The notes below the pieces were generated by a model that saw only the letters and a program-made list of their open reading frames with translations, had not been told where the DNA came from and did not search any database. The position numbers and the translations under genes are program-made. A stretch of 64,000 nt of DNA from an uncultured bacterium (lineage in GTDB: Bacteria; Bacteroidota; Bacteroidia; Chitinophagales; Chitinophagaceae), in contig CAIKEH010000013.1 of NCBI GenBank assembly GCA_903826405.1, positions 1-64,000 on the forward strand, written 5' to 3'. Shown piece after piece: positions 1-9,398 of this stretch; the stretch's first letter is position 1, and every line of letters begins with the position of its first letter.

Positions 1-1147
1 CAGTGACCCATCCCCTGTTCATGGCCTCAGCTATACTGTAGCATACTTCAGGATAGCTGATGATGAAGGTAGGCTCACCTGTCAATCCAGAATAATACTT
101 TTTATAGTTCAGGAAAGAGATTTTACCCTGTGCAGACAAAGACGCCATACTACTTAGGTCCTGACCCAGATCCGCACCCTTGAAGGAACGGTAATCCGTA
201 TCCTCGAAGCCAAGGCCACGGGCGGGTTCTGCAAGGTACATGGCACGGATATCATTCAGATCACTGAGGTTATTTAGTAATGTTCCACCGACATTCAACC
301 TTCCCGCATCATTACCATAATTATTGCTGTTGTTGGGGTAGTAGTTGTATTTGTCGTTATACACATATTGCAGGTTGTCGCTGTTGCTGGTGAAGATGGG
401 ATACTGAGCAGGATTGTTGAAGATCGCCCCAAAGCGGGATTTGACATTGAGATCCCCGTCATCAGCTTTCTTGCTCAGGTCGATCAGGAGTCTGAGTGCG
501 TAGCTGTTCACTACTTTCCTCCATTGAACGAGTGCATCATACCCATTACCGCCACCATAAGCACCGCTGAGCGCCTCTTTGAAATAGAAGTCACCAGAGA
601 ATTCCTTTACACCGCTACTGAGAACACTGGAAAGGATGATATTGGCGGAATCCAACCAGTTTAGGGATTGAAGGAAGATCTGCTTCTGTGAATCGTATTT
701 GGGCTTGATGTTCGCTGTACCCTGAAGTGCCTCGGTCATGGGCAGGTCCCCCACCTTCTTGGACATTTCAGTGAAAAAGTATGCACGTAGAAAAAGTCCC
801 AGAGCATGATATGGGTTGTTACTGCTTCCGTTCGCATTATAAGCCAGTTCCTCCATGGAGATCACGTTGTTCAAAACGCCATAGGAAAGACCCGCACTTC
901 CATTCCAATATTTGTTATCACCATAATAAGTATAGTTGGAAACATAGAACTGGCATGCCTTGTCCTCTTCACCACCTGGAAAAGTAACAATATTGTTGAG
1001 AACACCTTTTAGCACCACGCCTGAAGGCACGCTCGTGGGCAGGTTCTTGTTAAGTGAATATTCCTCAAATTTTTTGGAACAACCCGTTGCTCCTACGATC
1101 AGCAGGGCAAGGGCGACCATATTTATTTTAAATGCTTTCATATTCAT
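1..1147 (-). CDS. SusD/RagB-family outer-membrane lipoprotein (partial, continues past the left edge)
   Basis: Own reverse-strand translation from ATG at 1147: MNMKAFKINMVALALLIVGATGCSKKFEEYSLNKNLPTSVPSGVVLKGVLNN...; lipobox Cys, and directly downstream of a SusC gene. Open to the window edge, so absent from the ORF track. Confidence 0.85.
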   Translation of the reverse strand, partial: MNMKAFKINMVALALLIVGATGCSKKFEEYSLNKNLPTSVPSGVVLKGVLNNIVTFPGGEEDKACQFYVSNYTYYGDNKYWNGSAGLSYGVLNNVISMEELAYNANGSSNNPYHALGLFLRAYFFTEMSKKVGDLPMTEALQGTANIKPKYDSQKQIFLQSLNWLDSANIILSSVLSSGVKEFSGDFYFKEALSGAYGGGNGYDALVQWRKVVNSYALRLLIDLSKKADDGDLNVKSRFGAIFNNPAQYPIFTSNSDNLQYVYNDKYNYYPNNSNNYGNDAGRLNVGGTLLNNLSDLNDIRAMYLAEPARGLGFEDTDYRSFKGADLGQDLSSMASLSAQGKISFLNYKKYYSGLTGEPTFIISYPEVCYSIAEAMNRGWVT

Positions 1148-1177
1148 GATTTTTTCTGGTTCTTGATTGATCCTTGA

Positions 1178-4100
1178 TTAAAATACCACGTTGATGTTGA
1201 AACCAAAGCTCCTGGTTGTAGGTGTCTGCAAATTGTATTCTCTGCTCACACCACCGAATACATCACGGCCGGGATACTGGTCAACATCGATATCATGGAA
1301 TGCCTTGGGGAAGAAATAGATGAGGTTCCTGCCCACCAGGGAAAAATCAACCCTGCTGATGAAAGTCTTGTCCAACAACTTGCCGGGCAAGGAGTAGGTG
1401 ATAACCACTTCACGGAGCTTGGCGTAAGTCTTGCTCACCATGGTATGCTGGGGGTCGTTGTAGAAACTGCTCACATAGTCCTGAACCCACTGCGTAGCTA
1501 CCTTGTTGGGAGTGAACTGCAGACTCTTACCGTTGGTGATCACACCTGTTGCGGGGTCGTACTGAATCTGATCACTACCGCCTACGACGACGACACCATC
1601 AGCGCCCAGAATGGGAGAACCATTGGAATTATATGCTCCTGTGTATCCAGCATCACCCCAGTGATTGGATTCATACAAACGAGCCGCACCGATGACGCCT
1701 TCGTTGGTGTTTGCTCCACGTCCACCTTCAGTGAGTTTGCGGAGAACACGATCCTGTAACCTTCCACCGACCATGCCATCGAACTGGAATCCAATGCTGA
1801 ATGATTTATAGGTGAACTTGTTATGAATGGCCCATGACCAATCCGGATCGGCATGCCCCAGGTATTGACCCTTGGGGAGGTAGATGGGGAATCCACCTTC
1901 ATCATGAATGACCTTGCCATCGGGAGTGAGCGCTTCAAATGAACCGAAGAGCTTGTCTACGCGATCACCGATATGATAGGGGTAACCGGTACCATTGGAG
2001 ATCTCTGTCTGACCACCCGCGAAAGAGGCAAATGTCTCTTTATAGGTTGCCCAGTTGACCATGACATCCCAGCGCAAGCCACCTTTGGACTGAATGGGAG
2101 TTCCGGTCAAAGAGACTTCAGCGCCTGTCCTCTTCGTGGTACCACCATTTGTGGTGAAGTAATTTAGGCCGCTGGCTTCGGAAATGGATTGGTTGAAGAT
2201 CTTCGGGCCATCCTGATACTGGAACCAAGTGGCACTAAGACCTAATCTGTTCTTCAGGAAACGCATGTCGAATCCTGTTTCGAAGTTGGTCCTTGAAGTT
2301 GGCTTGATGCCGGCATCGATCCTGTAATTAGGAGAATTGGCCGCTGTGGCATTGTCGTAGCCATAATAGGTCAGGTAGGGAGGGTTTGCCAATTGGTAGT
2401 TCGGACCATTATATGGGGTAAAATAGCTGTTTCCATAACCAAGTGGGCCACCTACGCCGAGGCTCTGGAAAGCTGCGCCTATATATGGGCTGGTACCACC
2501 ATCCTTCACATTCACATAGGCTGCGCGAACCTTCAGGAAAGTTATCGCAGAAGGCAGATCGATATAATCGCTGAGGACCGAGCTGAACGAAACAGAAGGA
2601 TAGAAATAGGAATTCTTTCCAACAGGCAGTGCCGAAGTTTTGTCCAGACGGCCAGTTGTGGAGATAGTGAAATATTTCTTGTAGGTCAGGTCCACCGAAT
2701 AGTATGCACTCAGCTGCAGCAGATCTGAAGCGAATGAATAGGCGCGTATCGGCTTCATGGTGTTGGCGAAAGTGTACACATTGGGAACAATCAATTGGTC
2801 CGTGCTCACAAAGCTGGAGTTGTACCTCATGGTCCTCGCAGATCCGCCGCCGTAAGCACTTAAACTGAAACCACTGTTCAGGAAATTGTCCTTGTTATAA
2901 CGAACCAGTAATTCCGAGTTGTTCTCCCAAAGGCTTCTTCTATCTTCCCTGTAGTTGCCGTGGTTATGCTCATCCCCATAAGGGTGGGCGGAGAAAGGCA
3001 TTTTCTCATTTCTTAAGATGTCATAGGTCGTAACATTGGAACGAACCATAACATCCAGATCCTTGTTGAAACGGTAGGTAAAAGCCATCCATCCATACAC
3101 ATCGTTCTTCTTGTGACCCCTGAGCCACTCATAACTCTGGAAGTATGGATTGTGATAACGCTTGTACTCCACGAAGTTGGACTGAACACCTTCTTTACCG
3201 GGCTGCCAGTAATTGATGATGTTCGGATCCTTGACATTCCAGTCAGCACCGGTCCAAATATCAATATTGTAGATAATGGAGTTGGGGCCGTAGACAACAT
3301 CAGGGATATTATTCGAATTCTGATGGTTGTAGTTGATGTTCGCCTCAACTTTGAATTTGCTTGTGATATCGTAGCTGCCGATCAAATTCAGGTTCTGCGT
3401 GTTCAAGCCGGTGTTCGGAGTGATGCCGCGCTGGTATCCATTGGAAACCGACATCCGGATATTGGACCTGTCGGTAGCTGCTGAGAAACTAACGTTTGTC
3501 GTGTTGAGCAGACCAGCCTGAAGGAATTTCTGAAGATTGTCCTTTCCGCGGGAAACCCATGGAGTAGGCTCTATATTCCCGGTGAAAGTGGATCCGTCAG
3601 CAAATGTGGTGACGTAGGTTTTATTGGGATCATACTTGCCGTCGTATTGCGGAAGAAGAAGTCCAGCATCCAGACGGGGGCCCCAAACGTCATAGTCTTT
3701 ATCATTACGTCCGGATCCAGTACCGTTACTGTTGTAGTCACCGAAGGCAAACGTCTGATAATCACCGCCACCATATTGATTTTGCACCTTGGGTATGGCT
3801 ATGAAACCTTTGTTGATCTGAAGGCTGTTGCTCAGCTCAACGGTGAATCCTTTATTATTTTTCTTACCCCTCTTAGTCGTGATGAGGATGGCGCCGTTGA
3901 TACCGCGGCTTCCATAAAGGGCGGCGGCGGTGGGGCCTTTCAACACGGTGTAGGTCTCGATGTCATCGGGGCTGATGTTCCAGGTATCTGAGTTGATGGG
4001 GATACCATCCACTACATAAAAGTTCAGGGGTGAACCGCGAAGGAGCACGGTGGGTGCAGCCAGCAGTTCCTGATTGATACCCACGTTCAGGCCAGCCACT

Positions 4101-4552
4101 TTACCTACCAATCCATTCACCGGGTTGGGTTCACGGGCTTTGAGCAGATCAGAACCCTTGACCTCCTGGACAGAATAACCCAGGCGCTTGGTTTCCTTCT
4201 TGATGCCCAAAGCGGTCACTACCACGTCACTCAGGATCTTGGAATCCTGATCAACTCCTATGACCAAATTGTTGTCGGATACAGTCTTTTCAAAAGGCTG
4301 GATACCTACTCCGGAGAACTGGAGCACATCCCCTTTGTTGGCACGAATACTGAATGTACCATCGGCATTCGTCGAAGTCCCTTGCTTACTCCCTTTCACG
4401 ACCACGGTGATGGCCGAAATAGGAGTTTGATCAGCATTGGAAAGAATCTTTCCGGTGATGATACCCTGTGCTTGCAACAGATGCGGCACAAGCAAGACAA
4501 AAAGGGAAAGAAAGAACAACTTACTGGATCTAGCTAATGCATGCATAAACAT
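1178..4552 (-). CDS. SusC/RagA-family TonB-linked outer membrane protein
   Basis: 1124 aa; signal peptide, CarboxypepD_reg-like N-terminal domain (GIITGKILSNADQTPISAITVVVKG), plug domain (VLKGPTAAALYGSRGINGAILITTKRGK), C-terminal beta-barrel. Confidence 0.95.
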   Translation of the reverse strand: MFMHALARSSKLFFLSLFVLLVPHLLQAQGIITGKILSNADQTPISAITVVVKGSKQGTSTNADGTFSIRANKGDVLQFSGVGIQPFEKTVSDNNLVIGVDQDSKILSDVVVTALGIKKETKRLGYSVQEVKGSDLLKAREPNPVNGLVGKVAGLNVGINQELLAAPTVLLRGSPLNFYVVDGIPINSDTWNISPDDIETYTVLKGPTAAALYGSRGINGAILITTKRGKKNNKGFTVELSNSLQINKGFIAIPKVQNQYGGGDYQTFAFGDYNSNGTGSGRNDKDYDVWGPRLDAGLLLPQYDGKYDPNKTYVTTFADGSTFTGNIEPTPWVSRGKDNLQKFLQAGLLNTTNVSFSAATDRSNIRMSVSNGYQRGITPNTGLNTQNLNLIGSYDITSKFKVEANINYNHQNSNNIPDVVYGPNSIIYNIDIWTGADWNVKDPNIINYWQPGKEGVQSNFVEYKRYHNPYFQSYEWLRGHKKNDVYGWMAFTYRFNKDLDVMVRSNVTTYDILRNEKMPFSAHPYGDEHNHGNYREDRRSLWENNSELLVRYNKDNFLNSGFSLSAYGGGSARTMRYNSSFVSTDQLIVPNVYTFANTMKPIRAYSFASDLLQLSAYYSVDLTYKKYFTISTTGRLDKTSALPVGKNSYFYPSVSFSSVLSDYIDLPSAITFLKVRAAYVNVKDGGTSPYIGAAFQSLGVGGPLGYGNSYFTPYNGPNYQLANPPYLTYYGYDNATAANSPNYRIDAGIKPTSRTNFETGFDMRFLKNRLGLSATWFQYQDGPKIFNQSISEASGLNYFTTNGGTTKRTGAEVSLTGTPIQSKGGLRWDVMVNWATYKETFASFAGGQTEISNGTGYPYHIGDRVDKLFGSFEALTPDGKVIHDEGGFPIYLPKGQYLGHADPDWSWAIHNKFTYKSFSIGFQFDGMVGGRLQDRVLRKLTEGGRGANTNEGVIGAARLYESNHWGDAGYTGAYNSNGSPILGADGVVVVGGSDQIQYDPATGVITNGKSLQFTPNKVATQWVQDYVSSFYNDPQHTMVSKTYAKLREVVITYSLPGKLLDKTFISRVDFSLVGRNLIYFFPKAFHDIDVDQYPGRDVFGGVSREYNLQTPTTRSFGFNINVVF

Positions 4553-4833
4553 TGGTTTTGGTTAGTGCAGAATGAGGCCGCAAATTATCTGGCGTATGTT
4601 AAGGAACCGTATCAATGGGATTACAAGAATGTTATAGCTGTGTTACCGAAATCTTATGAATTAAACTGAATGTGAAGCCAATATTAAACTTTTCAGGAAT
4701 TCTGTCAATGAAAACCTAAAAATTGTGGAAAAACCACGAAATACTGTCAATCCATGTTTCATATTATAAAATTAACAAGTACGAAACCTGAGGAGGTAAA
4801 ATGCGTAAGAGATAAATCCTATTTGGGTTTGCG

Positions 4834-5985
4834 TCAAACAGCTTCCTGAAACAGGTATGGGCCGTCAACTGTATGGGGCTTGGGCAGAAATCCATGCAAA
4901 AAACTCAAAAGTCTGTCCGGGCAAGACAAAACCCAATCGCGATACTGATCAGGTATATGATGTCCCGATCTGGTGATGTTGATAAGCTGATTCATGTCGA
5001 AGGTTGAGCCCTGTAGCCCGGCTCCCGCTTCCTGAGCTTCCATGGCATTGCAGCGCTGTTCAAAATGACCTTTGACAGGTACCATGAAAATAGGTTTCCC
5101 CAAAAACATGGCTTCACATACCGTCTCAAAACCCGCGGTGGTGGCCAGGCCGCTGCAACCTGCAAGCTGCTCCAGGAAAACAGTTCCGTCCAAACTGTGA
5201 AAACTGAGTTTGGAGTCAACCTGCCAATACCCAAAATGTTCCTCGCGAACCTCCCGGCTGTCCGTGAAACAACGGAGATGAACCTCGGGGTTCTCCCGGT
5301 GCCATTCGAGAATATCTTTCATGTATCCGCTGTTGACCAAGTATACAAGTAGGTATCCCTCATCCCTGCTGTGCAGGGACAGCAATTCCCGACGAAGAAT
5401 GGGAGGAACCGTATACAACTTCTTACGCGGACAAGAACCAGAATCAGAAAGTGAAATCGCCAGACAGGAATTCGAACCCAGCTTGGTCAATTTCGTATAA
5501 GCAAGAATGCCGAGCTTATGCAAGGACTTGCTGAGAGGAAATCTGTGTTCGGGATGAAGATAACTATATTGATGGGCGATGCAGACTACAGGAGGATGCC
5601 CTGAATATGAACCAGCATACAAGCCTACAAGGGGTTCATAAAAATTGAGGATCAGATCTGGTTCATGAAAATCCACCAGCCTTTTGAATAATCTCACGCT
5701 CCGGATATATTCCGGTAGCATCAAAAGGTTTTTGATCAGTGTCCTTCCCATGTGGATGCCTCGACCATGACGGTCCATGAAAAAATTCGGACTCTTCATG
5801 GGAACCACCGGTTCATTGAAGGACTTCTTGAAAAACTCGGGTAATTCCCGTCGTGAACTCCCCCCAACCACTACACAACAGACTTCAAACCCATTTCGTG
5901 TAAGCAGTTCATACATCGAAATGGCTTGGGTCAGGTGGCCTCTGCCCTCACCCTGAACAGCGAACATGACACTTAAAGCCTTCAT
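4834..5985 (-). CDS. Glycosyltransferase family protein (MurG/UGT-like fold)
   Basis: 383 aa; MFAVQGEGRGHLTQAISMYELL N-terminus and a GFETVCEAMFLGKPIFMVPVKGHFEQRCNA donor-binding motif typical of GT-B enzymes. Confidence 0.8.
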   Translation of the reverse strand: MKALSVMFAVQGEGRGHLTQAISMYELLTRNGFEVCCVVVGGSSRRELPEFFKKSFNEPVVPMKSPNFFMDRHGRGIHMGRTLIKNLLMLPEYIRSVRLFKRLVDFHEPDLILNFYEPLVGLYAGSYSGHPPVVCIAHQYSYLHPEHRFPLSKSLHKLGILAYTKLTKLGSNSCLAISLSDSGSCPRKKLYTVPPILRRELLSLHSRDEGYLLVYLVNSGYMKDILEWHRENPEVHLRCFTDSREVREEHFGYWQVDSKLSFHSLDGTVFLEQLAGCSGLATTAGFETVCEAMFLGKPIFMVPVKGHFEQRCNAMEAQEAGAGLQGSTFDMNQLINITRSGHHIPDQYRDWVLSCPDRLLSFLHGFLPKPHTVDGPYLFQEAV

Positions 5986-6011
5986 GTGATATCGTTTATT
6001 TCACAGCATGA

Positions 6012-6860
6012 TCATGCAAACTCCTCCAGCAATTCCCCAGCGCCCATGAGATCTTTGATCGCGAGGTCAAAATCGATTCCCTCTTCTTCGGTATGAACTT
6101 CATTGACCCAATCCTGGTATCGAATGATCTTCCATTCCCCTTCTTCCGTCTCCACCAATGCGCTCAGTGTTTCGACCCAATCGCCGCTGTTCAGATATTG
6201 AATCCCATCCACGATCTTGACCGCTGGATGATGAATATGGCCACAAATGACCCCATCGCAACGCTCTTGCCTGGCCACAGCACACAACTCGGATTCAAAA
6301 TCGGTCATGAAGGAAACCGCTTGCTTGACCTTGTGCTTGACCACCTGTGAAAGGGAGTAATAGGGCAAGCCTTTGTTCTTTCTGAAGTTGTTGTAGTGAC
6401 GGTTCACCCACAGTAGGAACGTATATCCCACATCTCCCAACTTGGCCACCCATTTCAGGTTGGTTGTGACGGAATCAAAGATGTCTCCGTGCACCACGAA
6501 ATATTTTTTACCAAAAGATTGGTGAATATGGGTCCTGACTATGGAAAAATTTCCGATCTCTAAAGGCAGTATCTCATCCAGAAAGTCATCATGGTTGCCT
6601 CTTAAGTAGATGATCTCCGTTTCTGTTGTGGAAAGCCATTTCATGACTAGCCTGAAGAAGGCAGTGTGCTTCTTCTTCCATTTTCCCGACTTGCCCAATT
6701 GCCAGCCGTCGATGATATCACCATTTAGGATGAGCTTGTCGCAAGTGTGGTGCTTGAGGAAATGAATGGCTTCTCTGGGGTGGGCGTTGCGGATGCCCAA
6801 GTGGATGTCGGAGAGTACGATGGTCTTGTAGTGTGTTTTCACTATTCCGGGTTTTATCAA
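6012..6860 (-). CDS. Calcineurin-like metallophosphoesterase, LpxH-like (UDP-2,3-diacylglucosamine diphosphatase family)
   Basis: Motifs SDIHLG, NGDIIDGW, RGNHDD, VHGDIFD, CGHIHHP. Confidence 0.85.
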   Translation of the reverse strand: MIKPGIVKTHYKTIVLSDIHLGIRNAHPREAIHFLKHHTCDKLILNGDIIDGWQLGKSGKWKKKHTAFFRLVMKWLSTTETEIIYLRGNHDDFLDEILPLEIGNFSIVRTHIHQSFGKKYFVVHGDIFDSVTTNLKWVAKLGDVGYTFLLWVNRHYNNFRKNKGLPYYSLSQVVKHKVKQAVSFMTDFESELCAVARQERCDGVICGHIHHPAVKIVDGIQYLNSGDWVETLSALVETEEGEWKIIRYQDWVNEVHTEEEGIDFDLAIKDLMGAGELLEEFA

Positions 6861-6995
6861 AGTTTTAGCATGAGCATGAACAAATCGTTTCGAGATGGTT
6901 AAGAAATGATTAAGACAAGGCGTATCTGGAATTCATTCACTTTTCATTCACATCGGGATAACCGTAGATTAATAGTATTTCCATCGGTTTGTATC

Positions 6996-7640
6996 ATGAG
7001 TACAAATCGTATGTTTTGGGCCATCCCATTGATGTCGTTGATATCCTGCATGCATGATCAGCCGGCCATGCCGATACCGGTTGACAAAATCTGCTTTCAA
7101 CGCCAGGTCCTCCCTCTTTTCGTGAATTATTGCAGCAGGGTCGAAGGCGGCTGCCATGATGCTGGGAATCCACGGATCTCACTGGTTGATCATGCCGGCA
7201 TCATGCGGGGGATACAAGAAGGGAATGCTGATGGCAGTTGGTTCTTCCACACCATCGGATTGAGCATGCCGCCGGGTGCAGAACCACAGTTGAATGCAGA
7301 ACAGGTCGGGATCATCAGAAAATGGATAGATCAAGGTGCTCCGAATTCCAATTGTGAAAACCTCCCGTGTGATACGAGTAGATTGACCTATTCAAATTCC
7401 GCTTCGGCCATTTTCTCCAATTATTGCAATGGCTGCCATGATTCATGGGTTTATCCGAATGCCCTTGGCTTCTCCTCGTATGACCGTGCCAAAAATTCCA
7501 TCAGCGCCGATCCGGAAAAATTCCTGCGCAGCATCAGGTACAGCGCAGGGGCACAGAAGAATATGCCCCCTTCCTGCGAAATGAACCCATGCGACCGGAT
7601 GAAAATCGAAAGCTGGATCAACAGAGGTATGCCTTATTAG
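6996..7640 (+). CDS. Predicted lipoprotein with cytochrome c-like Cys-His motifs
   Basis: ORF 6906..7640, likely start ATG 6996 (MSTNRMFWAIPLMSLISCMHDQ lipobox). Contains YCNGCHDS (CXXCH) and YCSRVEGGCHDA. Confidence 0.6.
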   Translation: MSTNRMFWAIPLMSLISCMHDQPAMPIPVDKICFQRQVLPLFVNYCSRVEGGCHDAGNPRISLVDHAGIMRGIQEGNADGSWFFHTIGLSMPPGAEPQLNAEQVGIIRKWIDQGAPNSNCENLPCDTSRLTYSNSASAIFSNYCNGCHDSWVYPNALGFSSYDRAKNSISADPEKFLRSIRYSAGAQKNMPPSCEMNPCDRMKIESWINRGMPY

Positions 7641-7648
7641 TTCTTTCC

Positions 7649-7677
7649 AAAAAAAAGGGCCGGGCAATGCCCGACCC
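7649..7677 (-). terminator. Rho-independent terminator for the 7696-9366 transcript
   Basis: GGGCCGGGCA/TGCCCGACCC stem (one G-U) at 7657-7677, followed on the minus strand by a run of eight T. Confidence 0.75.
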
Positions 7678-7695
7678 CTTCATATGAAGTATTTC

Positions 7696-9366
7696 TTACT
7701 TGTTGAAAACTGCCCATCCACTTGTCCAGTCCGTGCTATTATCAAAAGCGCCGACGTAAGCGACCTTGTCAAAAAAAGCATCGGCAAGTGTTCCAAAATC
7801 GAATTTGGCTCCTGCGAGTAGAGGTGAACCTCCCTGAGGTTTGAGATTGGGAGCTGCATTGTTGAACGGATCGCCCAGTTGAAGGGTGTTCGGATCGGTC
7901 ACGATCTGTGAACCATAGACGCTGGTCAACCTATTGGCTACTGCAGCTGAATCATAAACCAGATTAGGGATATTCAGGCCGGAAACGACATCCACAACCT
8001 TACCCAGCGCAGTGTGGAAATAGCTGTTGTAAAAGGCACTGGTTCCACGCTGATGATATGCGATCGTTGAATCCTCTTGAAGACGGAAACCACCTTTTTG
8101 TGAACCTATGACAACGGAATTGGCAAGGATGAACTTAGTTCCTCTCCTCCAGCGCATGCCCCATCCATAATCCGAGGAGGTTCCTGGAGCGTTGTTGGGA
8201 CCAATGGCGGTGAAATTGGAAAGTACAGGGAACGTAATGGGAGCCCTGCTCAGGACGAAGCCGTTGGCAGGATTCACATTATCCACTTCAAAATTATTCG
8301 AAACATCACCAGTGGTTCCTTTGGGATCGGTGAACTTGGGGTCTTTGATGGAGATGGCGAACTGGATCTTCCCGGAATAACCGTCGTCCATATCATAATC
8401 ATCATCTGCACTGTTGTAAGCGATCAGATGCTTGCAGTTGACAGTGCCTCCGAAAAATTCAAAAGCATCGTCCAGGCCACGGACCACTTCTACATAATCG
8501 ATGGTGGTGGCATCACCCACCCCATAAAGTGAAAGACCGTTCACCTCATCGCCTGGATTGACCGCCTTTCCAGCATATTCGATCCTCCAGTATTTGATGA
8601 CACCGGAATTGTCCGTTTTATTCGTGCCTCCGAAAAGTTCATACTTTGAATCCACGCCACCTTCGATCTTGGCATGGTTTCCATTACCAGGTGCTGCACC
8701 AGCAATGATGACACCACCAAAGTCACCGGGCGTAGGTGTTGTTTCGGCGGATGTGAATACGATGGGAGAAGTCTGAGTTCCTTCGGCCTGGATCTTTCCA
8801 CCACGGGTGATGACCAGTACGCCTGCGGAATCTTTATTGGAAATGATATTTGTTCCAGCTTCGATCGTAAGGGTAACACCATTTTCCACGTAAACATAGC
8901 CGCGAAGACGCCATTTATAATTTTTGGTCATAGTCAGGTTTGCATTGATCACGCCACGAATGTCAATCACGGAGCCATCAGCTGGAACGATCTTGAAACT
9001 TTCGGGAGCAGCGGGAGATGCAGGGGAAGTTGCGGAATTCTTGGCGCCGTCTTTGGAAGTGACGCGGAAATAATAGGTGGAACCTACGGCCAATCCGGGG
9101 AGTTTCACGCTGTGCGTGGTCACCAAGGTCGCATCAGTTACGTTGGAGCCTAAAGTAGCATCGGTGGTGCCATAATCCACACGGCTGTCACTTGCTTCAT
9201 TCGTTGTCCATGTGACCACTGCGGAGCCATCACTGTTCGGTGTCGCAGTAACGGCTGAGATCGTTGGTGGAGTCACGTCCGGAGGAGTAACTGGCGTGTC
9301 CGATTTTTTGCAGCCCCAGGCCATGATCAAGGTGGCGAGAAGCAGCGAGGAAATTTGTTTTTTCAT
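7696..9366 (-). CDS. Fibronectin type III-containing surface lipoprotein, downstream of a TonB receptor
   Basis: 556 aa; lipobox MAWGC-KKSD; FN3-like SAVTATPNSDGSAVVTWTTNEASDSRVDYGTT...YYFRVTSKDGAKN; remainder repetitive and beta-rich. Confidence 0.7.
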   Translation of the reverse strand: MKKQISSLLLATLIMAWGCKKSDTPVTPPDVTPPTISAVTATPNSDGSAVVTWTTNEASDSRVDYGTTDATLGSNVTDATLVTTHSVKLPGLAVGSTYYFRVTSKDGAKNSATSPASPAAPESFKIVPADGSVIDIRGVINANLTMTKNYKWRLRGYVYVENGVTLTIEAGTNIISNKDSAGVLVITRGGKIQAEGTQTSPIVFTSAETTPTPGDFGGVIIAGAAPGNGNHAKIEGGVDSKYELFGGTNKTDNSGVIKYWRIEYAGKAVNPGDEVNGLSLYGVGDATTIDYVEVVRGLDDAFEFFGGTVNCKHLIAYNSADDDYDMDDGYSGKIQFAISIKDPKFTDPKGTTGDVSNNFEVDNVNPANGFVLSRAPITFPVLSNFTAIGPNNAPGTSSDYGWGMRWRRGTKFILANSVVIGSQKGGFRLQEDSTIAYHQRGTSAFYNSYFHTALGKVVDVVSGLNIPNLVYDSAAVANRLTSVYGSQIVTDPNTLQLGDPFNNAAPNLKPQGGSPLLAGAKFDFGTLADAFFDKVAYVGAFDNSTDWTSGWAVFNK

Positions 9367-9398
9367 CTGCTTTGGTTTAGTTGTTTTTATGTTCGGTT

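Noticed and set aside
1295-1759. 154-aa plus-strand ORF and others antisense to susC (e.g. 3113-3484, 3647-3991)
   Set aside because: Lie wholly opposite a strong SusC coding frame; shadow ORFs expected at this base composition, with no recognisable domain.
8674-9153. 159-aa ORF antisense to the FN3 lipoprotein
   Set aside because: Shadow ORF with no domain signature opposite a supported CDS.
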